DNA of 64,000 nt from Eubacteriales bacterium (GTDB lineage: Bacteria > Bacillota > Clostridia > Lachnospirales > Lachnospiraceae), in the NCBI GenBank assembly GCA_030524745.1, contig JAUNGC010000001.1, positions 124,001 to 188,000 on the forward strand. Reading direction: 5' to 3'. The notes beneath the pieces are model-generated. The model searched no databases and was not told the origin of the DNA. It worked only from the letters and a program-made list of their open reading frames with translations. Both the position numbers and the translations under genes were made by a program. Shown piece by piece: positions 35,278 through 42,751 of the stretch; position 1 is the first letter of the stretch, and the number at the start of each line of letters is the position of its first letter.

Positions 35278-36503
35278 TGTTCGTATCTCCTGTCCTGTCC
35301 TGATTGCTGTAAAAAATATTTCATCAATTCATGGCCATGGGCCACATAATTTCCGCTCAGAATTCCTTCCGCTTCATTATAGTTCCAATCGCGGCACTCT
35401 TCTTTCGTGCTGTCGTATAATAGCCACGGCACTTCGGCGGAGGTGTGGGTGCGAAGCGCGATCGGCGTCGGATGGTCCGGCAGAACCAGCATCCGGAAAT
35501 CTTCCTTCTGCGCCTTTAGTTTTTCAAACAGGGGACCGATGATTCGTTTATCCAGGTTTTCAATGGCTTTCACCTTTTTCTCCACGCTTCCCTGATGTCC
35601 CATTTCGTCCGGCGCTTCCACATGAATATAAGCGAAATCGTATCCGCCCGTCGTCAGCGCGTCAAAGGCCGCCTGCATTTTCCCTTCATAATTGGTATCC
35701 AGACCGCCGTTAGCGCCTTCCACATGGGCCACATCCATGCCCGCTCCCACCGCGATGCCCTTTAAAAGATCCACCGCGGAAATCATCATGCCCTTTTTGC
35801 CGAATTTCTCTTCAAACAAATCCAGCGCCGGTCTTGTGCCTGCGCCCCAGAACCAGCAGCAGTTTGCCGGATGCAGTCCCCGCTTTTTCCGTTCCGCATT
35901 CAGCGGATGGTCCTTCAGGATCTCATAGCTTTTCTTCATCATATCGCGCAGCGCCGCATTTTCGGGAAGATGAGAGCCGATCACCTGTCCCAGAACATCG
36001 TGGGGCGGCGTCAGGCTGACCACCTGACCGTTCTCCCAGATCAGGCAATGCCTATAGCTGGTCCCCAGATAAAAATGCCAGGGATCTTTCTCCAGTTCAG
36101 CCTTCACCGCATCCAGCAAAACCGCACAGTCCTCTGTCGAAATCTCGCCGGAACTGTGATCCAGGATAATTTTTTCCTCAAAAGGCACATCATCGTCCGA
36201 AATGGTCACAATATTGCACCGAAGCGCCACGTCCGTATCCTTCATGGGAACGCCGATGGACAACGCTTCCAGCGGCGAACGTCCGGAATAATATTGCTTC
36301 GGATCATAACCCAATACGGACAGATTGGCCGTATCGGAACCGGGCGCCATCCCTTCCGGCACCGTTTTTACCATTCCGATTTCAGATTTTTTTGCGATCT
36401 TATCAAGCGCCGGCGTGTCCGCGTAGGAAAGCGGCGTTCTTCCGCCAAGTTCCTGCAACGGTTCATCCGCCATGCCGTCTCCCAGAACAACTACATATTT
36501 CAT
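35274..36503 (-). CDS. Phosphoglycerate-mutase-like protein, proposed homoserine kinase
   Basis: The 409-residue member of the alkaline-phosphatase superfamily resembles archaeal cofactor-independent phosphoglycerate mutase: VVLGDGMADEP (metal Asp9), PGSDTANLSVLGYDP with the probable nucleophile Ser, IHVEAPDEMGHQG and VLPDHPTPIALRTHTSAEVP metal ligands. Between hom and lysC this subfamily has been proposed to phosphorylate homoserine in place of ThrB; the proof is genomic context. GGGAGG 7 nt before the ATG at 36503 sets the start. No classical thrB or thrC is present in the window. Confidence 0.85.
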   Translation of the reverse strand: MKYVVVLGDGMADEPLQELGGRTPLSYADTPALDKIAKKSEIGMVKTVPEGMAPGSDTANLSVLGYDPKQYYSGRSPLEALSIGVPMKDTDVALRCNIVTISDDDVPFEEKIILDHSSGEISTEDCAVLLDAVKAELEKDPWHFYLGTSYRHCLIWENGQVVSLTPPHDVLGQVIGSHLPENAALRDMMKKSYEILKDHPLNAERKKRGLHPANCCWFWGAGTRPALDLFEEKFGKKGMMISAVDLLKGIAVGAGMDVAHVEGANGGLDTNYEGKMQAAFDALTTGGYDFAYIHVEAPDEMGHQGSVEKKVKAIENLDKRIIGPLFEKLKAQKEDFRMLVLPDHPTPIALRTHTSAEVPWLLYDSTKEECRDWNYNEAEGILSGNYVAHGHELMKYFLQQSGQDRRYEQ

Positions 36504-36530
36504 CCAACTGCCTCCCATTTTCCTCATGTA

Positions 36531-37757
36531 TCAATCTTTTACCCGGATTCTCGTGATGATTCCGGAAACCGCTTCGTGCTTTTGCGCAAATTCCGCTTCG
36601 CTCATCACTTCCGTCACAAACCCGAACTCTGCGGGGAGTTCGTTGAGCGAAATTTTTTCGACTGCTCCGAAAACGGCCGTTATCTCTTCTTCCTTTGCGG
36701 CTTCGGCTCTCACGAAAAAGCGGCTTTTTGCCCGTCCGAAATCTTCCAGATGCAACTTTTCTTCATCCCATAAACATACAATATGCCGGCCCGCATGTTT
36801 TGCGCAATCCACCACGTCGGCGACTACCGCGCTGGCCGTAGGCAGCTTTCCGGCTCCCTTACCGTAATACATGGATTCGCCCAGCATATTGCTCTGCACG
36901 AAAACCGCGTTGAAAACGTCGTTCACGCCCGCAAGCGGATTGTCCTTTGACACCAGATAAGGGGCTACCGCCGCCAGACAGCCCGGTTCCCCGCCGCCGT
37001 CCGCTCCATCCAGCGCGCTCATCGCAAGCAGCTTGATGGTCCTGTTCATCTTTGCCGCATAAGAAAAGTCCGCCGGCGTAATCTTCGTAATGCCTTCGGT
37101 ATACACTTCCTTAAAATCCACAGTCTTCCCCGTCATCAGGCAGGAAAGAATCGCAATCTTTCTGCAGGCGTCATAGCCTTCCACATCCGCTTCCGGATTG
37201 CGCTCCGCATATCCCAGTTCCTGCGCCTTTTTCAGCGCCTCCGAAAAATCCGTTCCTTCCTTTTCCATCTTGGTCAGGATATAATTCGTCGTTCCGTTTA
37301 AAATGCCGGAAATTTCTTCCACCCGTTCCGCCGTCAGCGCATTGTTCAAAGGACGGATGATCGGAATGCCGCCGCCCACGCTGGCTTCAAACAGGTAATT
37401 ACAGCGGTGCGCTTTTGCCAGAGCGATCAGTTCCGCTCCATGATTCGCCACCAGTTCCTTATTGGAAGTACAAACGCTCTTGCCCGCTTCCAGCGCCTTT
37501 TTGGAAAAAGTAAACGCCGGTTCGTTTCCGCCCATCGTTTCACATACGATCTGTACTTCCGGATCCTCCAGAATCACATTCACATCATGGATCACCTTAT
37601 CCTCATAAGGATCTCCCGGAAATTCCCTCAGATCCAGTATATACTTCACTTCCAGACATTCTCCCGCCCGCTTTTCAATCAGGCCGCGGTTCTTTTCCAG
37701 CACTTCCACCACGCCGCTGCCCACCGTTCCGTATCCTAAAACTGCTACCTTTGCCAT
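36531..37757 (-). CDS. hom: Homoserine dehydrogenase
   Basis: The 408-residue NAD(P)-dependent enzyme reduces aspartate semialdehyde to homoserine. It shows the nucleotide loop GYGTVGSGV (8-16), the catalytic SVGGGIPIIRPL and GILNGTTNYILT segments, EADVEGYDACRKIAIL and a C-terminal ACT-like region (SRFFVRAEA ... ). It lies 13 nt after the ACT-protein gene and 27 nt before the homoserine kinase-like gene, so the order follows the threonine pathway except for lysC at the end. Confidence 0.95.
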   Translation of the reverse strand: MAKVAVLGYGTVGSGVVEVLEKNRGLIEKRAGECLEVKYILDLREFPGDPYEDKVIHDVNVILEDPEVQIVCETMGGNEPAFTFSKKALEAGKSVCTSNKELVANHGAELIALAKAHRCNYLFEASVGGGIPIIRPLNNALTAERVEEISGILNGTTNYILTKMEKEGTDFSEALKKAQELGYAERNPEADVEGYDACRKIAILSCLMTGKTVDFKEVYTEGITKITPADFSYAAKMNRTIKLLAMSALDGADGGGEPGCLAAVAPYLVSKDNPLAGVNDVFNAVFVQSNMLGESMYYGKGAGKLPTASAVVADVVDCAKHAGRHIVCLWDEEKLHLEDFGRAKSRFFVRAEAAKEEEITAVFGAVEKISLNELPAEFGFVTEVMSEAEFAQKHEAVSGIITRIRVKD

Positions 37758-37770
37758 CTGTCAACTCTCC

Positions 37771-38214
37771 CTATTCTTTCGCCAGTATCTTCACGCCATG
37801 AACGCCTTTTTGATTCGCCATCTCATCCAGCATATCCGAAATATTCCCTGTCGTCTGAAGCACCTGCACGCTCACGCTCAGAGCCGCTATGCCGTTGATC
37901 GGAATACTTTGATGGATGGTCAGAATGTTCGCGCCAAACTGTGCCACAATTTTGAGCACGTCCGATAAAAGTCCCGGTTCATCATCAATCTGCATGGAAA
38001 ACGTGATCGTCTTCCCCTGGGAATTGTCATGAAACGGGAAAATATCGTCCTTATATTTATAGAAGGAACTCCTGCTGATCCCGACGCGGTCCACCGCGTC
38101 CTGTATGGTAGGAACCTTCCCGGATTCCAAAAGCCTCTTGGCTTCCACCACTTTTAAAAGAACTTCCGGCACCGCTTTTTTGGTCACAACAAAATATTTG
38201 GTAGGCTCTGCCAT
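37771..38214 (-). CDS. ACT-domain protein (PheB/UPF0735 family)
   Basis: The 147-residue protein has an N-terminal helix-turn-helix-like part (VPTIQDAVDRVGISRSSFYKYKD) and a C-terminal ACT domain (ITFSMQIDDEPGLLSDVLKIVA). It is probably an amino-acid-responsive regulator that senses a product of this pathway. AAGGGAGAG before the ATG at 38214 supports the start; 11 further upstream in-frame codons lie within the leader. It is the first gene of the operon with hom, homoserine kinase-like and lysC. Confidence 0.88.
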   Translation of the reverse strand: MAEPTKYFVVTKKAVPEVLLKVVEAKRLLESGKVPTIQDAVDRVGISRSSFYKYKDDIFPFHDNSQGKTITFSMQIDDEPGLLSDVLKIVAQFGANILTIHQSIPINGIAALSVSVQVLQTTGNISDMLDEMANQKGVHGVKILAKE

Positions 38215-38268
38215 AATGCTCTCCCTTGTTGTTTTTTTGTCACACACACTTGTGCGCCATCGGAAGAT

Positions 38269-38297
38269 ATTTTAGCATAGCCTACCAACTTAAGCAA
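38269..38297 (-). promoter_or_regulatory. Promoter of the threonine-pathway operon
   Basis: TTGCTT (38297-38292) and TAAAAT (38274-38269) are 17 bp apart on the minus strand, about 55 nt before the first start codon. The leader is too short for a leader-peptide attenuator. Confidence 0.72.
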
Positions 38298-38360
38298 GAC
38301 CAATATTGTATTTTTATGAGTACAAAAGCAGAATTTGTAACGGCCCAACCGTCACGAATT

Positions 38361-39137
38361 TCAAAAGAAAAGGGTGCGGATACCGTACAAAATCAACAGA
38401 TGAACCGGATAGAAAAGGTAAAAAAAGGCCTTTCCCCTTTTCCATTTCCGCACGCCGTTATAGTTCCTGATAAAGGGGATCGCCATTGCACCGCAGCATT
38501 CCAGCAATGCGTTGAGAAAACAGCTTAACCATATATAAGGATCGGTAAGCTGCTCCCCGTTTAACACGGGATTGAAAAAACGGCTGAAGCAAAACAGGAA
38601 AAATCCGGCAAACAAATCCGGCCTTCCCGTTCTGTAATAGAGGTAAAATACGGCCGCCAGCACAGGACCGGTACAACTGTAATCAAAGTTGAGCCATTCC
38701 GCCAGAAGCATAGAAACAATTACCGCCGCACCAACCATCGCAATCCGGCGGGACCGTCCGCCAACGTCCATGGCCTTTTCCAGCACGACCATCAAAAGCA
38801 GGCTGAGAAGCAGCGTAAAATAGATATTCTGCCACTGAAACGTCCATTCGCCCGTCAAAGCCAGATCAAAAGGAAACTCGGACACAACGGCAAGCGCCGC
38901 CATGCGAAGCATATACTTCTTCCGGCTGGAAGTATGGACAAAGCCCATCACCAGCAGCCACATATAAATCGGAAAAGCGATTCTGCCGATCACGCGCAGG
39001 GTAACCGCATAGGGAAACAGCGCCGCCCCCGTATGATCGATCGCCATGGTGACCATGGCGATCACCTTCAGCGCATCGGCAGAAATCCCCGCCTTCCGCT
39101 GTCCGTCCGCCCCTGTCCGGACCAAATCAGCATTCAT
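38361..39137 (-). CDS. TraX-family membrane protein
   Basis: The 258-residue protein has about eight hydrophobic segments. It begins with ADALKVIAMVTMAIDHTGAALFP, the hallmark of the TraX family (named for an F-pilin acetylase), which is widespread in Firmicutes without conjugation genes. It ends FFYLFYPVHLLILYGI. The biochemical role here is unknown; acyl transfer to a surface molecule is a guess. The ATG at 39137 follows the glyA stop at once, so it is probably cotranscribed with glyA. Confidence 0.85.
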   Translation of the reverse strand: MNADLVRTGADGQRKAGISADALKVIAMVTMAIDHTGAALFPYAVTLRVIGRIAFPIYMWLLVMGFVHTSSRKKYMLRMAALAVVSEFPFDLALTGEWTFQWQNIYFTLLLSLLLMVVLEKAMDVGGRSRRIAMVGAAVIVSMLLAEWLNFDYSCTGPVLAAVFYLYYRTGRPDLFAGFFLFCFSRFFNPVLNGEQLTDPYIWLSCFLNALLECCGAMAIPFIRNYNGVRKWKRGKAFFYLFYPVHLLILYGIRTLFF

Positions 39138-39139
39138 GT

Positions 39140-40381
39140 TCAGCAATCCAGCGGATATTGATCCGTCAGTTCTTTTACAATCGCTCTGGCAGCTTCGATT
39201 CCGGCTTCTCCTTCTTTGATCACGGTTGCGATCGCTTCCGCAATCCGGTCCATATCGTCCGTGTTCATTCCTCTTGAGGTGACGGCCGGCGTTCCCAGAC
39301 GGATACCGCTGGTCACAAACGCGGACTTGGGATCATTGGGAATAGTGTTCTTATTGGCTGTGATATGCGCTTCATCCAGAAGCTTCTCCACCGCTTTTCC
39401 GGTCAGATCAAAATTCGTCAGATCCACCAGCATCAGATGATTGTCCGTGCCGCCGGAGACGATCTTCACGCCGCGGTTCATCAGACCCTTGCACAGCGCC
39501 TGGGCATTGTCCACAATGTTCTTCTGATATGCTTTAAAATCATCACTCAAAGCTTCCTGGAAGCAGACCGCTTTGCCCGCGATCACATGCATCAGAGGAC
39601 CGCCCTGAATGCCCGGGAAAATCGCCTTGTTGAAATTGTATTTCTTTGCCGCCTCTTCATTTGCCAGAATCAGGCCGCCGCGGGGACCTCTCAGCGTCTT
39701 ATGGGTCGTGGTCGTCACAACGTCCGCATAAGGGATCGGGCTGGGATGAAGGCCTGCCGCCACAAGCCCTGCGATATGCGCCATATCCACCATCAGACAA
39801 GCGCCCACTTCGTCCGCAACTTCACGGAATTTCGCCCAGTCGATCGTTCTCGCATAGGCGGAAGCGCCTGCAATAATCATCTTCGGCTTACATTCCAGCG
39901 CCAATGCGCGCATCTGGTCGTAATCCAGAAATCCGTCGTCGTTCACGCCATAGGGCACTACGTTAAAATATTTGCCGGAAATGTTCACCGGGCTGCCATG
40001 AGTCAGATGTCCGCCCTGGTCCAGATTCATGCCCATGATCGTATCTCCGGGATTCAATACCGCAAACTGCACCGCCAGATTCGCCTGCGCGCCGGAATGG
40101 GGCTGCACATTGGCATAATCGCAGCCAAACAGCTTCTTCGCTCTCTCAATCGCCAGATTCTCCACAACGTCCACGCACTGGCATCCGCCATAATAGCGCT
40201 TGCCGGGATATCCTTCCGCATATTTATTGGTCAGCACGCTGCCCATGGCCGCCATCACCGCTTTGCTCACCCAGTTCTCGGATGCGATCAGTTCGATATG
40301 GCTGTTCTGCCGCTCCTGCTCCGCGACGATTGCGTCTGCGATTTCGGGGTCTGTTTTTCTCACTTCCTCTAATGAATACAT
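39140..40381 (-). CDS. glyA: Serine hydroxymethyltransferase
   Basis: The 413-residue PLP enzyme interconverts serine plus tetrahydrofolate and glycine plus methylene-tetrahydrofolate. It has [20 protein letters not shown], the [12 protein letters not shown] loop, [12 protein letters not shown] and the PLP-binding Lys in [22 protein letters not shown] lies before the start. It links to the folate needs of thyA and folA elsewhere in the window. The promoter is clear and abuts a large palindrome. Confidence 0.97.
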   Translation of the reverse strand: MYSLEEVRKTDPEIADAIVAEQERQNSHIELIASENWVSKAVMAAMGSVLTNKYAEGYPGKRYYGGCQCVDVVENLAIERAKKLFGCDYANVQPHSGAQANLAVQFAVLNPGDTIMGMNLDQGGHLTHGSPVNISGKYFNVVPYGVNDDGFLDYDQMRALALECKPKMIIAGASAYARTIDWAKFREVADEVGACLMVDMAHIAGLVAAGLHPSPIPYADVVTTTTHKTLRGPRGGLILANEEAAKKYNFNKAIFPGIQGGPLMHVIAGKAVCFQEALSDDFKAYQKNIVDNAQALCKGLMNRGVKIVSGGTDNHLMLVDLTNFDLTGKAVEKLLDEAHITANKNTIPNDPKSAFVTSGIRLGTPAVTSRGMNTDDMDRIAEAIATVIKEGEAGIEAARAIVKELTDQYPLDC

Positions 40382-40453
40382 CGGATTTGCTCCTCCTGTC
40401 TCCCTGATAGGGGCTGTTTATGGTTAATTGTTTGTCGCTTACCAATTGCGTTG

Positions 40454-40482
40454 ATTATAGCACAGCGATATCACGCACGCAA
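40454..40482 (-). promoter_or_regulatory. glyA promoter
   Basis: TTGCGT (40482-40477) and a perfect TATAAT (40459-40454) are 17 bp apart, 73 nt before the glyA ATG. The 269-bp palindrome starts at the very next base upstream. Confidence 0.85.
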
Positions 40483-40751
40483 GGATTTTTAAGGCGGGGG
40501 ACGGCCGCGACGGGAAGACGAAAGGGCGGGGCAAAGGGGCGGAGAAGCCGGGCGGACAGGCGCCGGTCCTCTTCGGGCGCGCTTTCGCTCGGAAAATACG
40601 TAACAGTACATAGAGCCGCAAAGAACGCGGCTCAAGTGCTGACGTATTTTCAACGGCCCGAGCGAGGATCGGTGCCTGTCCGCCCGGCTTCCCCGCCCCT
40701 TTGCCCCGCCCTTTCGTCTCCCCGCTGCGGCCTGTCTCCGGCTTAAAATCC
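40483..40751. repeat. 269-bp GC-rich imperfect palindrome (long inverted-repeat element)
   Basis: The left arm (40483-40619) is nearly the reverse complement of the right arm (40627-40751), with a 7-nt centre (AAAGAAC). The arms share long identical blocks, for example GGGCGGGGCAAAGGGGCGG and AAGCCGGGCGGACAGGC, and differ by scattered changes plus one about 10-nt insertion on the left. Both strands therefore show nearly the same spurious open frame. The GC content is far above the flanks. A transcript would fold into a single long hairpin. It may be a small non-autonomous mobile element or a structural RNA. No terminal duplication is evident. Confidence 0.8.
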
Positions 40752-40780
40752 ACATAAAGAAGCAAAATCAGGAAAACGGC

Positions 40781-40829
40781 AAAAAAACCCTTAAACAGAC
40801 TTTGTTTATTTACCTTGTCTGCCTAAGGG
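40781..40829 (-). terminator. Terminator of the lipid kinase/PAP2 operon
   Basis: On the minus strand CCCTTA-GG-CAGAC pairs with GTCTG-TT-TAAGGG across a 16-nt loop, followed by seven U. It begins about 50 nt after the PAP2 stop. Confidence 0.75.
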
Positions 40830-40879
40830 GGATCCTATCATTTTCCTGCTGGGTTTTTACAATATGATATGAAGTTTGA

Positions 40880-41578
40880 TCAGCCAATTCTTGCACGTTT
40901 GCGGGCGCGTTTGGCCTGCTGGTAATGATATCTGTATTTCCAGACAGACACCAGATCATAGCTGTATACGACGGCATACATAATAGCCGCCATGATAAAT
41001 GCGGTGAGCACGTCGAACATGGAGTGCTGTTTGATGAACATTGTGGAAAGGATAATGGAAACGCACAAAACCAGAGAACCGTAGCGAATCCACTTGTTGG
41101 AACTCAGTTTTTCATTGTTGAGCACCGCAAAATGAGCGCCCAGAGAATTAAATACATGGATGCTGGGAAACAGGTTCGTCGGCGTATCCGTCTTCCAGAG
41201 CAGGCTGATCATCCAGGTAAACACATTCTCCCTCGGAAAATGCCTGATGCGCAGATGATGAATGTTGGGAATGAAGGTGGAAATAATCAGGAACACCGTC
41301 ATGCCCGTGCACAAAAATACGGCGTTTTTCCAATATCCTTCCCTGTCCTTAAAAAACAAATATAACAGTACGGCCGGAACATAGACGAACCACAAAAGAT
41401 AAGGAACCACAAATTCCTCGCAGAAGGGTATATATTCATCGATGTTCATATGTACTACCATATAACCCGAAGTTTTTCTCTGTTCCAGAAGGGCGAACCA
41501 TACCAGATAAACGATTCCATATACTGTTACAGGAATGGCATGCTTATACTTTTTCAAAAAAGTTTTCAAAAAACACAT
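40880..41578 (-). CDS. PAP2-superfamily membrane phosphatase-like protein
   Basis: The roughly 232-residue protein has six hydrophobic segments. The PAP2 motifs are LFPSIHVFNSL (PSxH) and FIKQHSMFDV (the His-Asp motif at the end of the catalytic site). Such enzymes remove phosphate from phosphatidate or undecaprenyl diphosphate, or transfer phospho-head groups. The start is uncertain: the ATG at 41578 touches its GGAG, and a TTG at 41569 has better spacing. It follows the diacylglycerol kinase-like gene immediately, suggesting a joint role in membrane lipid turnover. Confidence 0.82.
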   Translation of the reverse strand: MCFLKTFLKKYKHAIPVTVYGIVYLVWFALLEQRKTSGYMVVHMNIDEYIPFCEEFVVPYLLWFVYVPAVLLYLFFKDREGYWKNAVFLCTGMTVFLIISTFIPNIHHLRIRHFPRENVFTWMISLLWKTDTPTNLFPSIHVFNSLGAHFAVLNNEKLSSNKWIRYGSLVLCVSIILSTMFIKQHSMFDVLTAFIMAAIMYAVVYSYDLVSVWKYRYHYQQAKRARKRARIG

Positions 41579-41586
41579 CTCCTTTT

Positions 41587-42558
41587 TCAATATACAAAGC
41601 GAAGCTTTTGTTTCTCATTCGTGATTGTAATACGGTCTATTTTCCCGGGGATCTCGCCGTCCGTCTGAACCCACAAAGGCGCGGATGTTCTGATTTCAAC
41701 GACAGAAGCCCTGTAAGGCGTAACGCCCCGGAAACGGTAATGCTTTCCCAGAAGAGCAAAGGGAATGATGACCGGAAGCTTCCACTTCGGCACATCGTCC
41801 ACCACGCACAGATCCAGAAATCCGTCCTGCGCGTCGGCCTGCGGGCAGAAGCAGAAGCCGCCGCCTTCAAACCGGTGCGACATACTCGCCGCAAATAAAA
41901 GACGATTGCAATGCAGGATCTGTTTTCCATCCAGCCGTATGGAGGCTTTGACATATGGCGTCGCTATCATCTGCTTTAATCCGATTCCCAGATAGGTGAG
42001 TTTTCCGAGACCGATCCGGTTTAGCGCGTCCTTCATTTTGGAAGCCAGCGCCTCCTCGCAGACCGCAGCGTCATAACCGATTCCGCAACTGACCAGAAAC
42101 CGCCGTTCCTTTTCCGTCTCCCGCTCTTTCCAGGAAACGCAGCCCACGTCCATCCGCTGTTCCCTGCCGCCGTCAAGAATCGCCGACAGAGCCTGTTCCA
42201 CATCCCTGCTGATGCCGATATCTCTTGCCAGATCATTGCTGGACCCGGTCGGAATATATCCCAGACGAACCTGTTCAAAATTCCGGATCCCCTGCAGCGC
42301 TTCATTGACGCTGCCGTCTCCGCCGAGTATGACCAGCGTTCGTTCCTCTCCCGCTTCCGGCCCGGAAGTCAGACGGCCGGCAATTTCAGCGATATCGCCT
42401 CTTTTCTGTGAGAGAAACGCTTCATAACTCACCTGACGCTGTTTTAAAATATCTTCCGTGCGCTTCCACAGTTCCATTCCCTTTCCGGAGTGAGACGCCG
42501 GATTTACAATGAAAAATAAGGGCGTGTAGCCGCCTGCTGCCATCCTGTCGTCGTTCAT
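41587..42558 (-). CDS. Diacylglycerol kinase-family lipid kinase (DagK/YegS-like)
   Basis: The 323-residue soluble kinase has an N-terminal FFIVNPASHSGKG, the nucleotide motif LGGDGSVNEAL, YIPTGSSNDLARDIG, and a C-terminal lipid-binding beta domain ending in VQTDGEIPG. It phosphorylates diacylglycerol or a related lipid, recycling it to phosphatidate. It has its own strong promoter and is followed at once by the PAP2 gene, which could catalyse the reverse step. Confidence 0.9.
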   Translation of the reverse strand: MNDDRMAAGGYTPLFFIVNPASHSGKGMELWKRTEDILKQRQVSYEAFLSQKRGDIAEIAGRLTSGPEAGEERTLVILGGDGSVNEALQGIRNFEQVRLGYIPTGSSNDLARDIGISRDVEQALSAILDGGREQRMDVGCVSWKERETEKERRFLVSCGIGYDAAVCEEALASKMKDALNRIGLGKLTYLGIGLKQMIATPYVKASIRLDGKQILHCNRLLFAASMSHRFEGGGFCFCPQADAQDGFLDLCVVDDVPKWKLPVIIPFALLGKHYRFRGVTPYRASVVEIRTSAPLWVQTDGEIPGKIDRITITNEKQKLRFVY

Positions 42559-42610
42559 TTATCTTTCCTGAATATATGAAATTTACATCAGTTTCTTTTA
42601 CTAAATCTGT

Positions 42611-42638
42611 ATTCTATCAGAAATGTTTACAAAGTCAA
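42611..42638 (-). promoter_or_regulatory. Promoter of the lipid kinase operon
   Basis: TTGACT (42638-42633) and TAGAAT (42616-42611) are 16 bp apart on the minus strand, about 53 nt before the start codon. Confidence 0.75.
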
Positions 42639-42683
42639 GAGACCTTTTGTAACATTAAGGGAATCTTTAGAAACTTTAAGATT

Positions 42684-42727
42684 CCGATCTGCGGCTTTTG
42701 TCAATCACTCTTGCTACCGCAGATCGG
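42684..42727. terminator. Inverted repeat after the sialidase-fusion gene
   Basis: Perfect 11-bp arms CCGATCTGCGG and CCGCAGATCGG are separated by 22 nt and lie 25 nt past the end of the acid-sugar operon. There is no U-tract, so it may protect the mRNA end rather than terminate. Confidence 0.4.
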
Positions 42728-42751
42728 ATAGAAATGGAAAGAGAAATCATA

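Noticed and set aside
40420..40765. Overlapping Arg/Pro-rich open frames on both strands
   Set aside because: They encode nearly the same product on opposite strands because of the palindrome; GC-rich DNA lacks stops. Not genes.
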